A stretch of DNA of 64,000 nt, from positions 1,205,151 to 1,269,150 of the forward strand of contig CAWCFK010000004.1 in NCBI GenBank assembly GCA_963794685.1. Direction: 5' to 3'. Origin of the DNA: CAVTWH01 sp963794685 (GTDB taxonomy: Bacteria; Actinomycetota; Actinomycetes; Mycobacteriales; Micromonosporaceae). Below, one piece after another: positions 47,287-56,875 of the stretch. Made by a program: the position numbers and the translations under genes. Numbering within the stretch: the first letter of the stretch is position 1; each line of letters opens with the position of its first letter. A model generated the notes under the pieces. That model did no database searches. It was not told where the DNA came from and saw only the letters and a program-made list of their open reading frames with translations.

Positions 47287-49761
47287 ATGCCGAGCGAGCC
47301 GCCGCGCCGCGACCCGAACCGTGATCCCGCCCGGCGGGGCTCCGCCGGGCGGGACGTCGACGCGCCCACCCCACCCGGGCAACGCCGCGAGGGTGGGCGC
47401 GTCGACGGGGGAGTCCCGCGTCGCGAGGGCCGCAGCCGCATCTCGGACGCGCGCGGGTACACCCCGCGGGGGCGGACCGTGCGGGAGTCCTCGGCCGGCA
47501 GCCGGGACACCTTCCGGCCGGCGCTGGAGCTGGTCCGCGACCCGGGTACCCGGCCGGGCCGGGCCGGCGCCCAGCCCCGCCGCGACCAGGCCGTTGCCGC
47601 TGACGACTGGGCCGACGACCCGGCCGACGACGCCGCGCAGACCGGCTCGTCCGCCCGCACCGGCTCGTCCGCCCGCACCGGCTCGTCGGCCCGCACCGGC
47701 TCCTCGGCCCGCACCGGCTCTCGTACCGGTTCGTCGCACCCGCACCCGCGCTACCGGCACTCGCACGGGTGCGGGCACCCGGGTCACCGGCGGCGCCGAC
47801 ACCGCGACCCGCTGGGGTACGGCCGGTGGTGGCGGCTCGGCGGGGGACAGCGGGGGTCGGTCGGGAAAGCCGGGCGGGGTGCTGCCGGGCGGGGTGCTGA
47901 CGGGCGGGGTGCTGACGGGCGGGGCGGCGGTGGGCGGCGGACGCCGCAGGGCCGGCCCCGGCTGCGCAAGGTGGTACGGCGTCGACCCACCGCGCTGGCC
48001 GAGCCGATCCGTCGACTGCGGCTCGGCGCGGTCCTGGTCATGGTGCTGTTCCTGCTGCTCGCGCTGCGCCTGGTGACCCTGCAGATGACCGACGCGCGGG
48101 CGATCGCGCGGGACGGACTGCACGACCGGCTCCGTCAAGAGACGCTGTTCGCTCCCCGGGGAGCCATCTACGACCAGGGGCACAACGTGCTCGCGCAGAG
48201 CATCGAGGCGCGGTTCGTCTTCGCCGACCCGTCGCTGGTCAACCCGAAGAACGAACCCGACCGGGTCCGCAAGACCGCCGAGGCGCTGCGCGACCTGCTC
48301 GGCGTCCCGGTCTCCGAGTTGATCCCGTTGCTCACCAAGAAACTGCAGGACGACGGCGCCAGGAACGAGTTCGTGTACCTGCGGCGGGGCATGAGCATCG
48401 CCGACGCCGAGAAGGTGACCGCGCTCAACCTGCCCGGCATCGGGGTGAGCCGCGACGAGATCCGGGTCCAGCCCGGCAACGACCTGGCGGCGAACATGAT
48501 CGGGTACATCAACGACGACGGCGTGGGCCTCTACGGACTGGAGTCCAGCCGCAACGACCTGCTACGCGGGGTGGACGGCAAGCGCATCTACGAGGTCGGC
48601 AACGGGGCGTTGGACGCGCAGATCCCCGGCGGGTACGAGGAGGTCACCGCCGCGCATCCGGGTAGCTCGGTGCAGCTGACCATCGACCGGGACGTGCAGT
48701 ACACCGCCCAGCAGACGCTCTACCAGCAGGCCAGCAAGGTGAACGCGCTGTTCGGCTGCGCGCTGGTGATCGACGTGCAGACCGGCGACATCCGCGCCCA
48801 GGCCAGCTACCCGACGTACAACGCGGCGAATCCGGCCGGCTCCACCGAGACCCAGCGGGCCGACCACTGCACCCAGACGGTGGTCGACCCGGGCTCCATC
48901 CACAAGGTCATCACCCTCGGCGCGGGGCTGCAGACCGGCGTGATCACCGCCGACTCGACGGTCTCCATCTGCTCGCACGTCACCAAGGGGGACACCACGT
49001 TCTCCGACACGCATCCGTTCAACTGTGGCACCAACATCACCCTGCCGGGCATCCTGGCGTACTCGTCCAACGTCGGCACCATCGGCGTCGGGGCGAAGAT
49101 GGGGCAGGCCGAGTCGCAGACCATCTACGACTACCAGCGGCTGTTCGGGTTGGGGCAGTCCACCAACGGCGGGATGCCACAGGAGTCGGCCGGGCTGTTG
49201 CAGAAGCCCGGGACTTGGAGCGGCTCGGCGTACGGTTCGGTGCCGATCGGGCTGGGCGTCTCGGCGACCCCGCTGCAGATGGCGGCCGCGTACACGGTGA
49301 TCGCCAACAACGGCACCTACGTCACGCCGCGACTGATCGCCTCGACGATCGCCCCGGACGGCACGGTGACGGCGTGCCCGCCGGCCGCCACCCATCCGGT
49401 GCTCAGCCCGGCGAACGCCACCATCCTGCGTACCGATCTGGAGGCGGTGGTGACGGTGCCGGGCGCGACCGGGCACAACGCGGCGATCACCGGGTACCGG
49501 ATCGCCGGCAAGACCGGGACCGGCGCGATCGTCGGCCCGGACGGGAAGAATTATGCGACCGGTACCGTCGCCTCGTTCATCGGGATGGCGCCGGCTGACG
49601 CGCCGCGCTACGTGGTGGCGGTGTTCGTCTACACGCCCGGCGGGGACGAGGGCGGCAAGGCGGCGGCGCCCGCGTTCCAGGATCTGATGTCGTACACGTT
49701 GGGGCACTACCACATCCCGCCAACCGGGACAAAAGCCCCGACATTTGTGACGACCCGGTGA
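47287..49761 (+). CDS. ftsI: Peptidoglycan transpeptidase FtsI (PBP class B)
   Basis: An 824-residue protein, longer than usual because of a cytoplasmic N-terminus of about 245 residues containing tandem repeats (TGSSAR and GRGAD units). One membrane helix (LGAVLVMVLFLLLALRLVTLQ, about 246-266) is followed by the PBP dimer domain (RQETLFAPRGAIYDQGHNVLAQ). In the transpeptidase domain are S-x-x-K as S537-I-H-K540, S-S-N near 592 and K-T-G near 742. FtsI crosslinks septal peptidoglycan together with FtsW. A His/Arg-rich stretch at 47735-47830 may come from two compensating indels, because another frame reads more naturally there. Confidence 0.92.
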   Translation: MPSEPPRRDPNRDPARRGSAGRDVDAPTPPGQRREGGRVDGGVPRREGRSRISDARGYTPRGRTVRESSAGSRDTFRPALELVRDPGTRPGRAGAQPRRDQAVAADDWADDPADDAAQTGSSARTGSSARTGSSARTGSSARTGSRTGSSHPHPRYRHSHGCGHPGHRRRRHRDPLGYGRWWRLGGGQRGSVGKAGRGAAGRGADGRGADGRGGGGRRTPQGRPRLRKVVRRRPTALAEPIRRLRLGAVLVMVLFLLLALRLVTLQMTDARAIARDGLHDRLRQETLFAPRGAIYDQGHNVLAQSIEARFVFADPSLVNPKNEPDRVRKTAEALRDLLGVPVSELIPLLTKKLQDDGARNEFVYLRRGMSIADAEKVTALNLPGIGVSRDEIRVQPGNDLAANMIGYINDDGVGLYGLESSRNDLLRGVDGKRIYEVGNGALDAQIPGGYEEVTAAHPGSSVQLTIDRDVQYTAQQTLYQQASKVNALFGCALVIDVQTGDIRAQASYPTYNAANPAGSTETQRADHCTQTVVDPGSIHKVITLGAGLQTGVITADSTVSICSHVTKGDTTFSDTHPFNCGTNITLPGILAYSSNVGTIGVGAKMGQAESQTIYDYQRLFGLGQSTNGGMPQESAGLLQKPGTWSGSAYGSVPIGLGVSATPLQMAAAYTVIANNGTYVTPRLIASTIAPDGTVTACPPAATHPVLSPANATILRTDLEAVVTVPGATGHNAAITGYRIAGKTGTGAIVGPDGKNYATGTVASFIGMAPADAPRYVVAVFVYTPGGDEGGKAAAPAFQDLMSYTLGHYHIPPTGTKAPTFVTTR
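47641..47723 (+). repeat. 18-bp tandem repeat in ftsI
   Basis: Four full copies and a partial fifth of ACCGGCTCGTCCGCCCGC (47641, 47659, 47677, 47695, 47713), encoding TGSSAR repeated in the cytoplasmic tail of FtsI. A second tandem array of 15-bp CGGGCGGGGTGCTGA units follows at 47871-47923. Both are in frame multiples and can vary in copy number without breaking the gene. Confidence 0.8.
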
Positions 49762-49825
49762 AGCGGGCACGGATACCCGTGGTCCTGCTCGGCGGTCGGC
49801 GCCGTGCCCGGTAGGGTCTGAGCCC

Positions 49826-51376
49826 GTGCCCGGCTATCCGCGTCCCCGGACCGTTCCCGCGTGTCCGCTCGGCTCTCTCGCCGAGTTGCTCGGGGCGCAA
49901 CCGGCCGCGCCCGCGGGTCAGCCGGCCGGCGCGCTGACCGTCACCGGCCTCACCCACGCCAGCGACCAGGTGCGCCCCGGCGACCTGTTCGCCGCCCTGC
50001 CCGGGGCGAAGACGCACGGCGCCCGGTTCGTCGCGGGCGCGGCCACGGCCGGCGCGATCGCGGTGCTCACCGATCCGGCCGGCGCCCCGGCAGCAGCCGC
50101 CGCCGGGCTGCCCGCGCTGGTGGTCGACGACCCCCGGGCCGCGCTCGGGCCGGCCGCCGCCCGGGTCTACGGCGACCCGACCCGCAAGCTGACCGTCATC
50201 GGGATCACCGGAACCGCCGGCAAGACCTCCACCATCTACCTGATCGACGCGGGGCTGCGCGCGGCCGGCATCGAATCGGGCCTGATCGGCACCGTGCAGA
50301 CCCGGCTGGCCGACCTGAGCGTGCCCAGCGAGCGCACCACCCCGGAGGCCAGTGACCTGCAGGCGCTCTTCGCCGCCGGGCTGGAGCGCGGGGTACGCGC
50401 GGTGGCGATGGAGGTGTCCAGTCACGCGCTGGCCCTGGGCCGGGTGGACGGCACCCGGTTCGCCGTCGGCGGGTACACCAACTTCGGCTCCGACCACCTG
50501 GATTTCCACGCCGACTCGGCGGAGTACTTCGCGGCCAAGGCCCGGCTCTTCGACGGTCGTTGCGCGCACGAGATCCTCAACCACGACGATCCGGCCCTGG
50601 CCGTGCTTCGCAAGCCGGCCACGCTGACCTACTCGGTGGCCGGTGCGCCCGACGCCGACTGGCGCGCAGCGGACGTGGTGGCCGACGGCTACGGGCAGCG
50701 CTTCACCGCGCTCGGGCCGGACGGCACCGCGGTGGACTGCGGCGTCGCCCTGCCCGGCCGGCACAACATCGCCAACGCCCTGCTCGCCCTCGCCAGCCTG
50801 GTCGCCGTCGGCGTCGCGCCGAAGGTCGCGGCGGACGGGGTGGCCGGCTGCACGGGGGTACCCGGGCGACTGGAGAAGGTGACCGCGCCGGGGCCGGTGA
50901 CCGGGATCGTCGACTACGCCCACAAGTCGGACGCGATCGTCGCGGTGCTCGCCGCGCTGCGTGAGTCGCTGCGCCTCGCCGGGGCCGGCCGGCTGATCTG
51001 TGTGCTCGGCGCCGGCGGTGACCGGGACACCGGCAAGCGCCCGGTGATGGGCCGGGTGGCCGCGGCCGACTGCGACATCCTGCTGGTCACCGACGACAAC
51101 CCGCGTACCGAGTCGCCGGCCGCGATCCGCGCCCAGGTGCTCGCCGGGGCCACCACGGTGGCCGGCGCGGACGTGCGCGAGGTGGACGGCCGGCGGGCCG
51201 CGATCGACACGGCGGTCGGGCTGGCTCAGCCGGGCGACGTGATCGCGGTGCTCGGCAAGGGCCACGAGACCGGCCAGGAGGTGGCCGGCGTGGTCTACCC
51301 CTTCGACGACCGGATCGAGCTGGCCGACGCGCTCGGCGCGCGATTCGGCCCCGGCACGACAGGGGGTACCCGATGA
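49826..51376 (+). CDS. murE: UDP-MurNAc-tripeptide synthetase MurE (meso-DAP type)
   Basis: A 516-residue Mur ligase from GTG 49826. The ATP loop is GITGTAGKTST (residues 128-138), then AMEVSSHALALGRVDG, NFGSDHLDFH and PGRHNIANALLAL. The C-terminal substrate motif DDNPRTE (about 423-429) is the DNPR signature of enzymes adding meso-diaminopimelate (lysine types differ). The YAHKSDA segment replaces the commoner YAH(T/K)PDA. The TGA overlaps the murF start. Confidence 0.94.
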   Translation: MPGYPRPRTVPACPLGSLAELLGAQPAAPAGQPAGALTVTGLTHASDQVRPGDLFAALPGAKTHGARFVAGAATAGAIAVLTDPAGAPAAAAAGLPALVVDDPRAALGPAAARVYGDPTRKLTVIGITGTAGKTSTIYLIDAGLRAAGIESGLIGTVQTRLADLSVPSERTTPEASDLQALFAAGLERGVRAVAMEVSSHALALGRVDGTRFAVGGYTNFGSDHLDFHADSAEYFAAKARLFDGRCAHEILNHDDPALAVLRKPATLTYSVAGAPDADWRAADVVADGYGQRFTALGPDGTAVDCGVALPGRHNIANALLALASLVAVGVAPKVAADGVAGCTGVPGRLEKVTAPGPVTGIVDYAHKSDAIVAVLAALRESLRLAGAGRLICVLGAGGDRDTGKRPVMGRVAAADCDILLVTDDNPRTESPAAIRAQVLAGATTVAGADVREVDGRRAAIDTAVGLAQPGDVIAVLGKGHETGQEVAGVVYPFDDRIELADALGARFGPGTTGGTR

Positions 51377-52764
51377 TCTCCATGACCCTCGCCGAGATCG
51401 CGCACGTGGTCGGCGGCAAGACCAGCCCCGGAGCGGGCGACGTGAGGGTCACCGGCGCCGTCGAGTACGACTCGCGCGCCTGCGGGCCGGGCAGCCTGTT
51501 CGTCGCCTTCCCCGGCGAGAAGGTCGACGGCCACGACTACGCGGGCACCGCGCTGGCCGGCGGCGCGGTCGGCGTGCTCGGTACCCGGGAGCTGCCCGGG
51601 GTGCCGATGGTGCTGGTCGACGACGCGCTCGCGGCGCTGGCCCGGCTGGCCCGCGCGGTGGTTGACCGGCTGCCGCGGCTGACCGTCGTCGGGCTCACCG
51701 GCTCGTCCGGCAAGACCACAACCAAGGACCTGATCGCCCAGCTGCTCGCCCGGCTCGGCCCCACGGTCGCCCCGCCCGGCTCCTTCAACAACGAGCTCGG
51801 CCACCCGTACACGGTGCTCCGGGCGACTGCGGAGACCCGGTTCCTGGTGCTGGAGATGGGGGCGCGCGGCGTCGGGCACATCCGGGCGCTGTGCGACGTC
51901 GCCCCACCCAAACTCGGGGTGGTGCTCAACGTGGGCGTCGCGCACCTGGGCGAATTCGGCTCGGTGGAGCAGATCGCGGTGGCCAAGGGCGAGCTGGTCG
52001 AGGCGCTGCCGGCCGACGGGGTGGCGGTGCTCAACGCCGACGACCCGGCGGTACGGGCGATGGCCGACCGTACCCGGGCCGCCGTGGTGCTCGTCGGCGA
52101 ATCCGACGACGCCACTATCCGGGCCCGCGACGTTCGTCTGGACGACGCCGGCCGGGCATCGTACGAGCTGGTCACGCCGGGTGGCTCGGCCCCCGTCACG
52201 CTCGCCGTCACCGGCCGGCACCAGGTCGGCAACACCCTCGCGGCGGCAGCCGTGGCGCTGGAACTCGGCGCGACGGTTGCCGACGTGGCGACCGCGCTCG
52301 GCGAACTGGCGCTGGTTTCCACCCGGAGGATGGATGTCTTCCGACGTGACGACGGTGTCACCGTGATCGACGACTCGTACAACGCCAATCCGGGGTCGAT
52401 GGCGGTCGCGCTGCGCGCGCTGGCCGCCATGCGGACCCCCGGCCGGCGCGTCGCGGTACTCGGCTACATGGCCGAACTCGGCGGGTACGAGCGGGCCGGG
52501 CACGAAGAAGTCGGTCGACTCGCCGCCGAGCTCGGCGTGGAGCTGTTGGTGGTGGTCGGAGATCCGGCCGCGCCGATCCACGACGGAGCGGTGGCGGTCG
52601 CCGGCTGGACAGGCAGTTCGGTACGGGTCAGCGAGCAGGACCAGGCCGTCGCGTTGCTGCGCGACGAACTGGCCGCCGGAGACACTGTGCTGGTCAAGGG
52701 GTCGCGCTACCGCACCTGGACGGTGGTCGACGCGCTGCGCGTGAATGGAGAGCATCCGGCATGA
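51373..52764 (+). CDS. murF: UDP-MurNAc-tripeptide--D-Ala-D-Ala ligase MurF
   Basis: A 463-residue ligase whose ATG 51373 overlaps the murE stop. The ATP loop GLTGSSGKTTTKDL lies at residues 106-119, then NNELGHPYTVL, LEMGARGVGHI, NVGVAHLGEFGS and IDDSYNANPGSMAVAL, all typical of MurF. It adds D-Ala-D-Ala to the UDP-MurNAc-tripeptide in the cytoplasm. Overlaps mraY by four bases. Confidence 0.95.
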   Translation: MISMTLAEIAHVVGGKTSPGAGDVRVTGAVEYDSRACGPGSLFVAFPGEKVDGHDYAGTALAGGAVGVLGTRELPGVPMVLVDDALAALARLARAVVDRLPRLTVVGLTGSSGKTTTKDLIAQLLARLGPTVAPPGSFNNELGHPYTVLRATAETRFLVLEMGARGVGHIRALCDVAPPKLGVVLNVGVAHLGEFGSVEQIAVAKGELVEALPADGVAVLNADDPAVRAMADRTRAAVVLVGESDDATIRARDVRLDDAGRASYELVTPGGSAPVTLAVTGRHQVGNTLAAAAVALELGATVADVATALGELALVSTRRMDVFRRDDGVTVIDDSYNANPGSMAVALRALAAMRTPGRRVAVLGYMAELGGYERAGHEEVGRLAAELGVELLVVVGDPAAPIHDGAVAVAGWTGSSVRVSEQDQAVALLRDELAAGDTVLVKGSRYRTWTVVDALRVNGEHPA

Positions 52765-53864
52765 GAGCAGTGATCGTCGCCGCCTGCGTGGCCTTCGTGG
52801 TCTCGCTGTTCGGCACCCCCTTGGCGATCAAGGTGTTCACCCGGCTCAAGGCGGCCCAGCCGATCCGGGACATCAACGTCTCGCATTCCAGCAAGCGGGG
52901 CACCCCGACGATGGGCGGGATTGTCTTCATCGTCGGCACCGTGATCGCCTACCTCGCCGGCCATGTGGTGCTCAAGACGCTGCCGGAGCGGCAGATCGCC
53001 CCGCCCGGCCCGACCTTCACGGCACTGGTGCTGCTCGGCCTGATGGTCTTCTGCGGCGGTATCGGCTTCCTGGACGACTTCCTCAAGGTGCGCTTCCGCA
53101 ACAGCCTCGGCCTCAACAAGCGGGGCAAGCTGCTGCTGCAGATCGCGGTGGGCGCGGTCTTCGGCGTGATCGCGCTGTACTTCCCGGCCACCAGCGGGCA
53201 GACGGTGGGCAGTACCCACGTCTCGTTCGTCCGCGACATCGACTGGTTCAGCCTCGGCAAGATCGGCGCGGTGGTCTTCTTCGTCTTCGTGGTGATGTCC
53301 TCCACGAACGGGGTCAACCTCACCGACGGCCTGGACGGGCTGGCCACCGGCGCCTCAGTGGCCGTACTGGCCGCGTACATGCTGATCTCCTTCTGGCAGT
53401 ACCGGCACTGGTGCGGGGACGACACCGCGCTGACCTTCAACGCGGCCACCTGCTACCAGGTGCGCGACCCGTTGGAGAACGCGCTGGTCGCCGGAGCCGC
53501 CGCCGGGGCACTGCTCGGCTTCCTGTGGTGGAACGCCGCGCCGGCCCGGATCTTCATGGGCGACACCGGCTCGATGGCGATCGGTGGACTGGTCGCGGCG
53601 CAGGCCATGTCCACCCGGACGATCCTGCTGCTGCCCATCATCGGGCTGCTCTACCTGATCGAGACGATGTCGCTGATCATCCAGATCATCTCGTTCCGGA
53701 CCACCGGCAAACGGGTGTTCCGGATTGCGCCGGTGCACCACCACTTCGAGATGGCCGGCTGGAGCGAGGTCAACATCGTGATCCGGTTCTGGATCATCGC
53801 GGGTATCGGGGTGGCGGTGGGACTCGGCCTGTTCTACGGCGACTTCCTGCGGATCGGCGGCTGA
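52761..53864 (+). CDS. mraY: Phospho-MurNAc-pentapeptide translocase MraY
   Basis: A 367-residue protein with ten membrane helices. Family motifs are KRGTPTMGGIVFI, GFLDDFLKV (acidic Mg site), STNGVNLTDGLDGLATG, ARIFMGDTGSMAIGG and APVHHHFEMAGWSE. It transfers phospho-MurNAc-pentapeptide to undecaprenyl phosphate to make lipid I. The stop shares one base with the murL start (TGATG). Confidence 0.96.
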   Translation: MRAVIVAACVAFVVSLFGTPLAIKVFTRLKAAQPIRDINVSHSSKRGTPTMGGIVFIVGTVIAYLAGHVVLKTLPERQIAPPGPTFTALVLLGLMVFCGGIGFLDDFLKVRFRNSLGLNKRGKLLLQIAVGAVFGVIALYFPATSGQTVGSTHVSFVRDIDWFSLGKIGAVVFFVFVVMSSTNGVNLTDGLDGLATGASVAVLAAYMLISFWQYRHWCGDDTALTFNAATCYQVRDPLENALVAGAAAGALLGFLWWNAAPARIFMGDTGSMAIGGLVAAQAMSTRTILLLPIIGLLYLIETMSLIIQIISFRTTGKRVFRIAPVHHHFEMAGWSEVNIVIRFWIIAGIGVAVGLGLFYGDFLRIGG

Positions 53865-55312
53865 TGGCCGATCATGCGGTGGTGAACCCGGCACCGAGCA
53901 CAGCGCACGGCGACGACCGGCTGGCGGCCGCCCTGGCCGCGCTGCCCGACGTCGAACTGTTCCGCTTCGTCGGCCACGAGCGCGCCCCCGAACCGCAGAC
54001 CGGCGCGCTGGTGGTCACCCTGCGGTACCGGCTGGAGGGCAGCGGCGCGTCGATCGACTTCGCCGAGACGATCAGCCTGCCCGCACCGCCCGGCGACTAT
54101 CCGGGCGAGGTCCTCGACCGGGTGCTCGACCTGCTGCTGTTGGCCGCCGGTACCAGCTACTACAAGGTGGCCGCACCGGCGGAGCTGGTCTCCGACGTGC
54201 GGGTACACCCGGCGGCCGTGCCGTTCTTCCACGACCTCTACACCCTGGGCCTGGGCGAGTTCGCCTACCGCAACACCCTGCCGCACGTGCTCACCCTGCG
54301 CCCCGACCTGGCCGCCGGCACCGACCTGCCGGCCCCGGCGAGCCCCGGGCCGGCGAGCCCCGGGCTGGCCCGGCGGCCACTGGTGAACGTGGGCGGCGGC
54401 AAGGACTCCATCGTTTCGATCGAGGCGGCCCGCGCGGCCGGAATGGACCCGGTGCTGTTCGCGGTCAACCCGAACCGGGTCATCGACGGCGTGTTCGCCG
54501 CTGCCGACCTGCCGGCGCTGTCCGCCCGCCGCCGGCTCGACCCGCTGCTGTTCGCGCTCAACGACGCGGGCGCGGCGCTCAACGGGCACATCCCGGTGAC
54601 CGCGATCAACTCGCTGATTTCGGTGGCCACCGCGGTGCTGCACGGGCTCGGCCCGGTACTGATGACCAACGAGCGGTCGGCGTCGTCACCGAACACCGTC
54701 TGGCACGGCGTCGAGATCAACCACCAGTGGTCCAAGTCGCTGGCGGCCGAGGCCGGGCTCGCGGTGGCGCTGGCCGCTCACGCCGGCCTGCCCGGGGGCT
54801 ACTTCTCGCTGCTGCGGCCCTTCTCCGAGCTGCACATCGCCCGGATGTTCGCGTCGATCGGCCGGGCCGCCACCGGCCAATACGATGCCGTGGTCACCTC
54901 GTGCAACCGGGCCTTCCTGCTGCGCGGCGGTACGGCCAGGTGGTGCGGGGACTGCCCCAAGTGCCGGTTCGTCTTCCTCGCGCTGGCCCCGTTTGTGGCC
55001 CGCGACCGCCTCGTCGCCATCTTCGGCGTGGACCTGCTCGCCGACCCCCGACAGCTCCCCGGCTACCTGGAGTTGGCCGGGATCGACGCGCACAAGCCGT
55101 TCGAGTGCGTTGGCGAGGTGGAGGAGTCCCTGATCGCCGTGCAGTTGCTACGCGAGCAGGGCGCCACCGACCCGGTACTGGCAGGCTTGGCCGCCGCGGT
55201 GCCCGAGGGCGGCTGGCCCACCGACGCCCAGCGCGCGGAGATGTTCCACCCGCAGGGCAGGGGCCTGGTCCCGGTCGGCTGGCACGGGGTCCTCGATGCC
55301 CTCGCCGGCTGA
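53864..55312 (+). CDS. murL: UDP-MurNAc-L-Ala-L-Glu epimerase MurL
   Basis: A 482-residue protein between mraY and murD. It carries a PP-loop-like GGGKDSIVSIEAARAAGMDP (residues 176-195), NRVIDG, TNERSASSPNTVWHGVEINHQ and a cysteine cluster CGDCPKCRFVFLAL (about 361-374). These are features of MurL, which with ATP inverts the terminal L-Glu of UDP-MurNAc-L-Ala-L-Glu and so supplies D-Glu without glutamate racemase. The ligase next door shows MurD2-type changes, which supports this. Start overlaps mraY by one base and the 3' end overlaps murD by 17. Confidence 0.85.
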   Translation: MADHAVVNPAPSTAHGDDRLAAALAALPDVELFRFVGHERAPEPQTGALVVTLRYRLEGSGASIDFAETISLPAPPGDYPGEVLDRVLDLLLLAAGTSYYKVAAPAELVSDVRVHPAAVPFFHDLYTLGLGEFAYRNTLPHVLTLRPDLAAGTDLPAPASPGPASPGLARRPLVNVGGGKDSIVSIEAARAAGMDPVLFAVNPNRVIDGVFAAADLPALSARRRLDPLLFALNDAGAALNGHIPVTAINSLISVATAVLHGLGPVLMTNERSASSPNTVWHGVEINHQWSKSLAAEAGLAVALAAHAGLPGGYFSLLRPFSELHIARMFASIGRAATGQYDAVVTSCNRAFLLRGGTARWCGDCPKCRFVFLALAPFVARDRLVAIFGVDLLADPRQLPGYLELAGIDAHKPFECVGEVEESLIAVQLLREQGATDPVLAGLAAAVPEGGWPTDAQRAEMFHPQGRGLVPVGWHGVLDALAG

Positions 55313-56875
55313 GGCTGTGGGGCCGGCTGAGCCCGTTGGGCCGGCTCGGTCGGCTGAGCCGCGGCTGTCCGACCTGGCCGGTCGACGGGTGGCGCTGTGG
55401 GGGACCGGGCGCGAAGGGGTGGCCGCCGCGCTGGCCCTGCGCGACCTGCCCGGCGTCCGGGTCGTCGGAGTGGACGACAAGCCCGGCCGGTCGGTGGCCG
55501 AGTGGCAGGCGGCCGTCGGACCGGTGCCGCTGGTGGCCGGCGACGGCGCGGCCGCGGCGCTCTCCGGCGTGGACGTGGTGCTGCGCTCACCGGGGATCAG
55601 CCGGTACCACCCGCTGGTCGCCGACCTGGAAGCGGCCGGAATCACTGTCACCAGCGGTACCGCGCTGTGGATGGCCGAGCACGCGTCGGTCTCCGTGGGG
55701 GTCACCGGCAGCAAGGGCAAGTCCACCACGTCCAGCCTGGTGCACCGGCTGCTCGCGACGGTCGGGCTGCCGGCCGTGTACGGCGGCAACATCGGTATCC
55801 CGATGCTGACCCTGCCGAGCGCCGACCGGTACGTGCTGGAGCTGTCCAGCTACCAGTGCTCCGACCTGCGTAGCCCGCTACGGGTGGCAGCGGTCACCGC
55901 GCTCTTCCCGGATCACCTGGACTGGCACGGCAGCGTCGAGCGCTACTACGCCGACAAGCTCAACATCCTCGCCCAGCAGCCGGCGCACGCGGTGCTCAAC
56001 GGGCTCTCCGATGAACTCGTCGGCCGGGTCGCTGCGATGGGCCTGTCCACCCCGGTCACCTGGGTCGGCCGGCCCGACTCGTACCACCTGGCGGCCGGCC
56101 CGGACGGCACCAGTGGTACCACCTCGGGGGCGAGCCGCTGTTCCCGCGCGCCCGGCTGCGGCTGCTCGGCCGGCACAACGCCGGCAACGTCAACGTGGCG
56201 CTCGGTGTGCTGGCCGCGCTCGGTGTGGACGTGCTGGCGCAGCGCGAGACGCTGGCCGAGGCGGTCGCCGGCTTCGAGCCGTTGCCGTACCGGCTCGCCC
56301 CGATCGAGGATCCAGCGGGGGTGCTGTTCGTGGACGACCCGTTGGCCACCACGCCGCAGGCCACCATCGCGGCCATCGAGGCGTTCGAGGGCCGGCCGTT
56401 GACCGTGCTGGTCGGCGGCAACGACCGGGGCATGGACTACGCCCCGCTCCGCGACTTCTTCGCCGCCCGCACGGCCACCCCGGGGACCGTGGTGCAGCCG
56501 CCGCTGGTGGTGATCGGGATGCCGGACAGCGGGCCGCGCATCCTCGCCGCGCTCGCCGGGGTGGCCGGGATCGAGCTGGTGGCTGGCAGTGACCTGGCCG
56601 ACGCGGTCCGCCTCGCCCGGGAAGTCACTCCGGCCGGGGGAGTGGTGCTGTTGTCGCCCGCCGCCCCGAGCTACGGCCGGTTCGCCAACTTCGAGCATCG
56701 CTCCGCCGCGTACCGCGAGGCGATCGCCGCCACCGCGCCAGCTGACGACCACGCGGCGCGCTCGATCCGGGCCGGTTGGTGTGCGACACGCCCGGCGTGG
56801 TGCGGCCGGGGACGTCCGGCGCGCCGGGAGGATGGGGCCATGGCTGGGGAGGCGGATCCACCGACGTGCGGCTGA
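55296..56875 (+). CDS. murD2: MurD2-type UDP-MurNAc-L-Ala--L-glutamate ligase, one frame break
   Basis: The ATP loop is GVTGSKGKSTTSSLVHRLL; LELSSYQCSDL and FPDHLDWHGSVERYYADK follow. One missing C at 56109-56111 breaks the frame; adding it gives GTQWYHLGGEPLFPRARL, LLGRHNAGNVNVALG. The C-terminal motif, DDSKATN in ordinary MurD, reads VDDPLATTPQATIAA, as expected for MurD2 that takes L-Glu. GGNDRGMDYAPLRDFF and LLSPAAPSYGRFANFEHR are also present. Corrected length is about 526 residues, including a poorly conserved tail overlapping ftsW. Confidence 0.82.
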
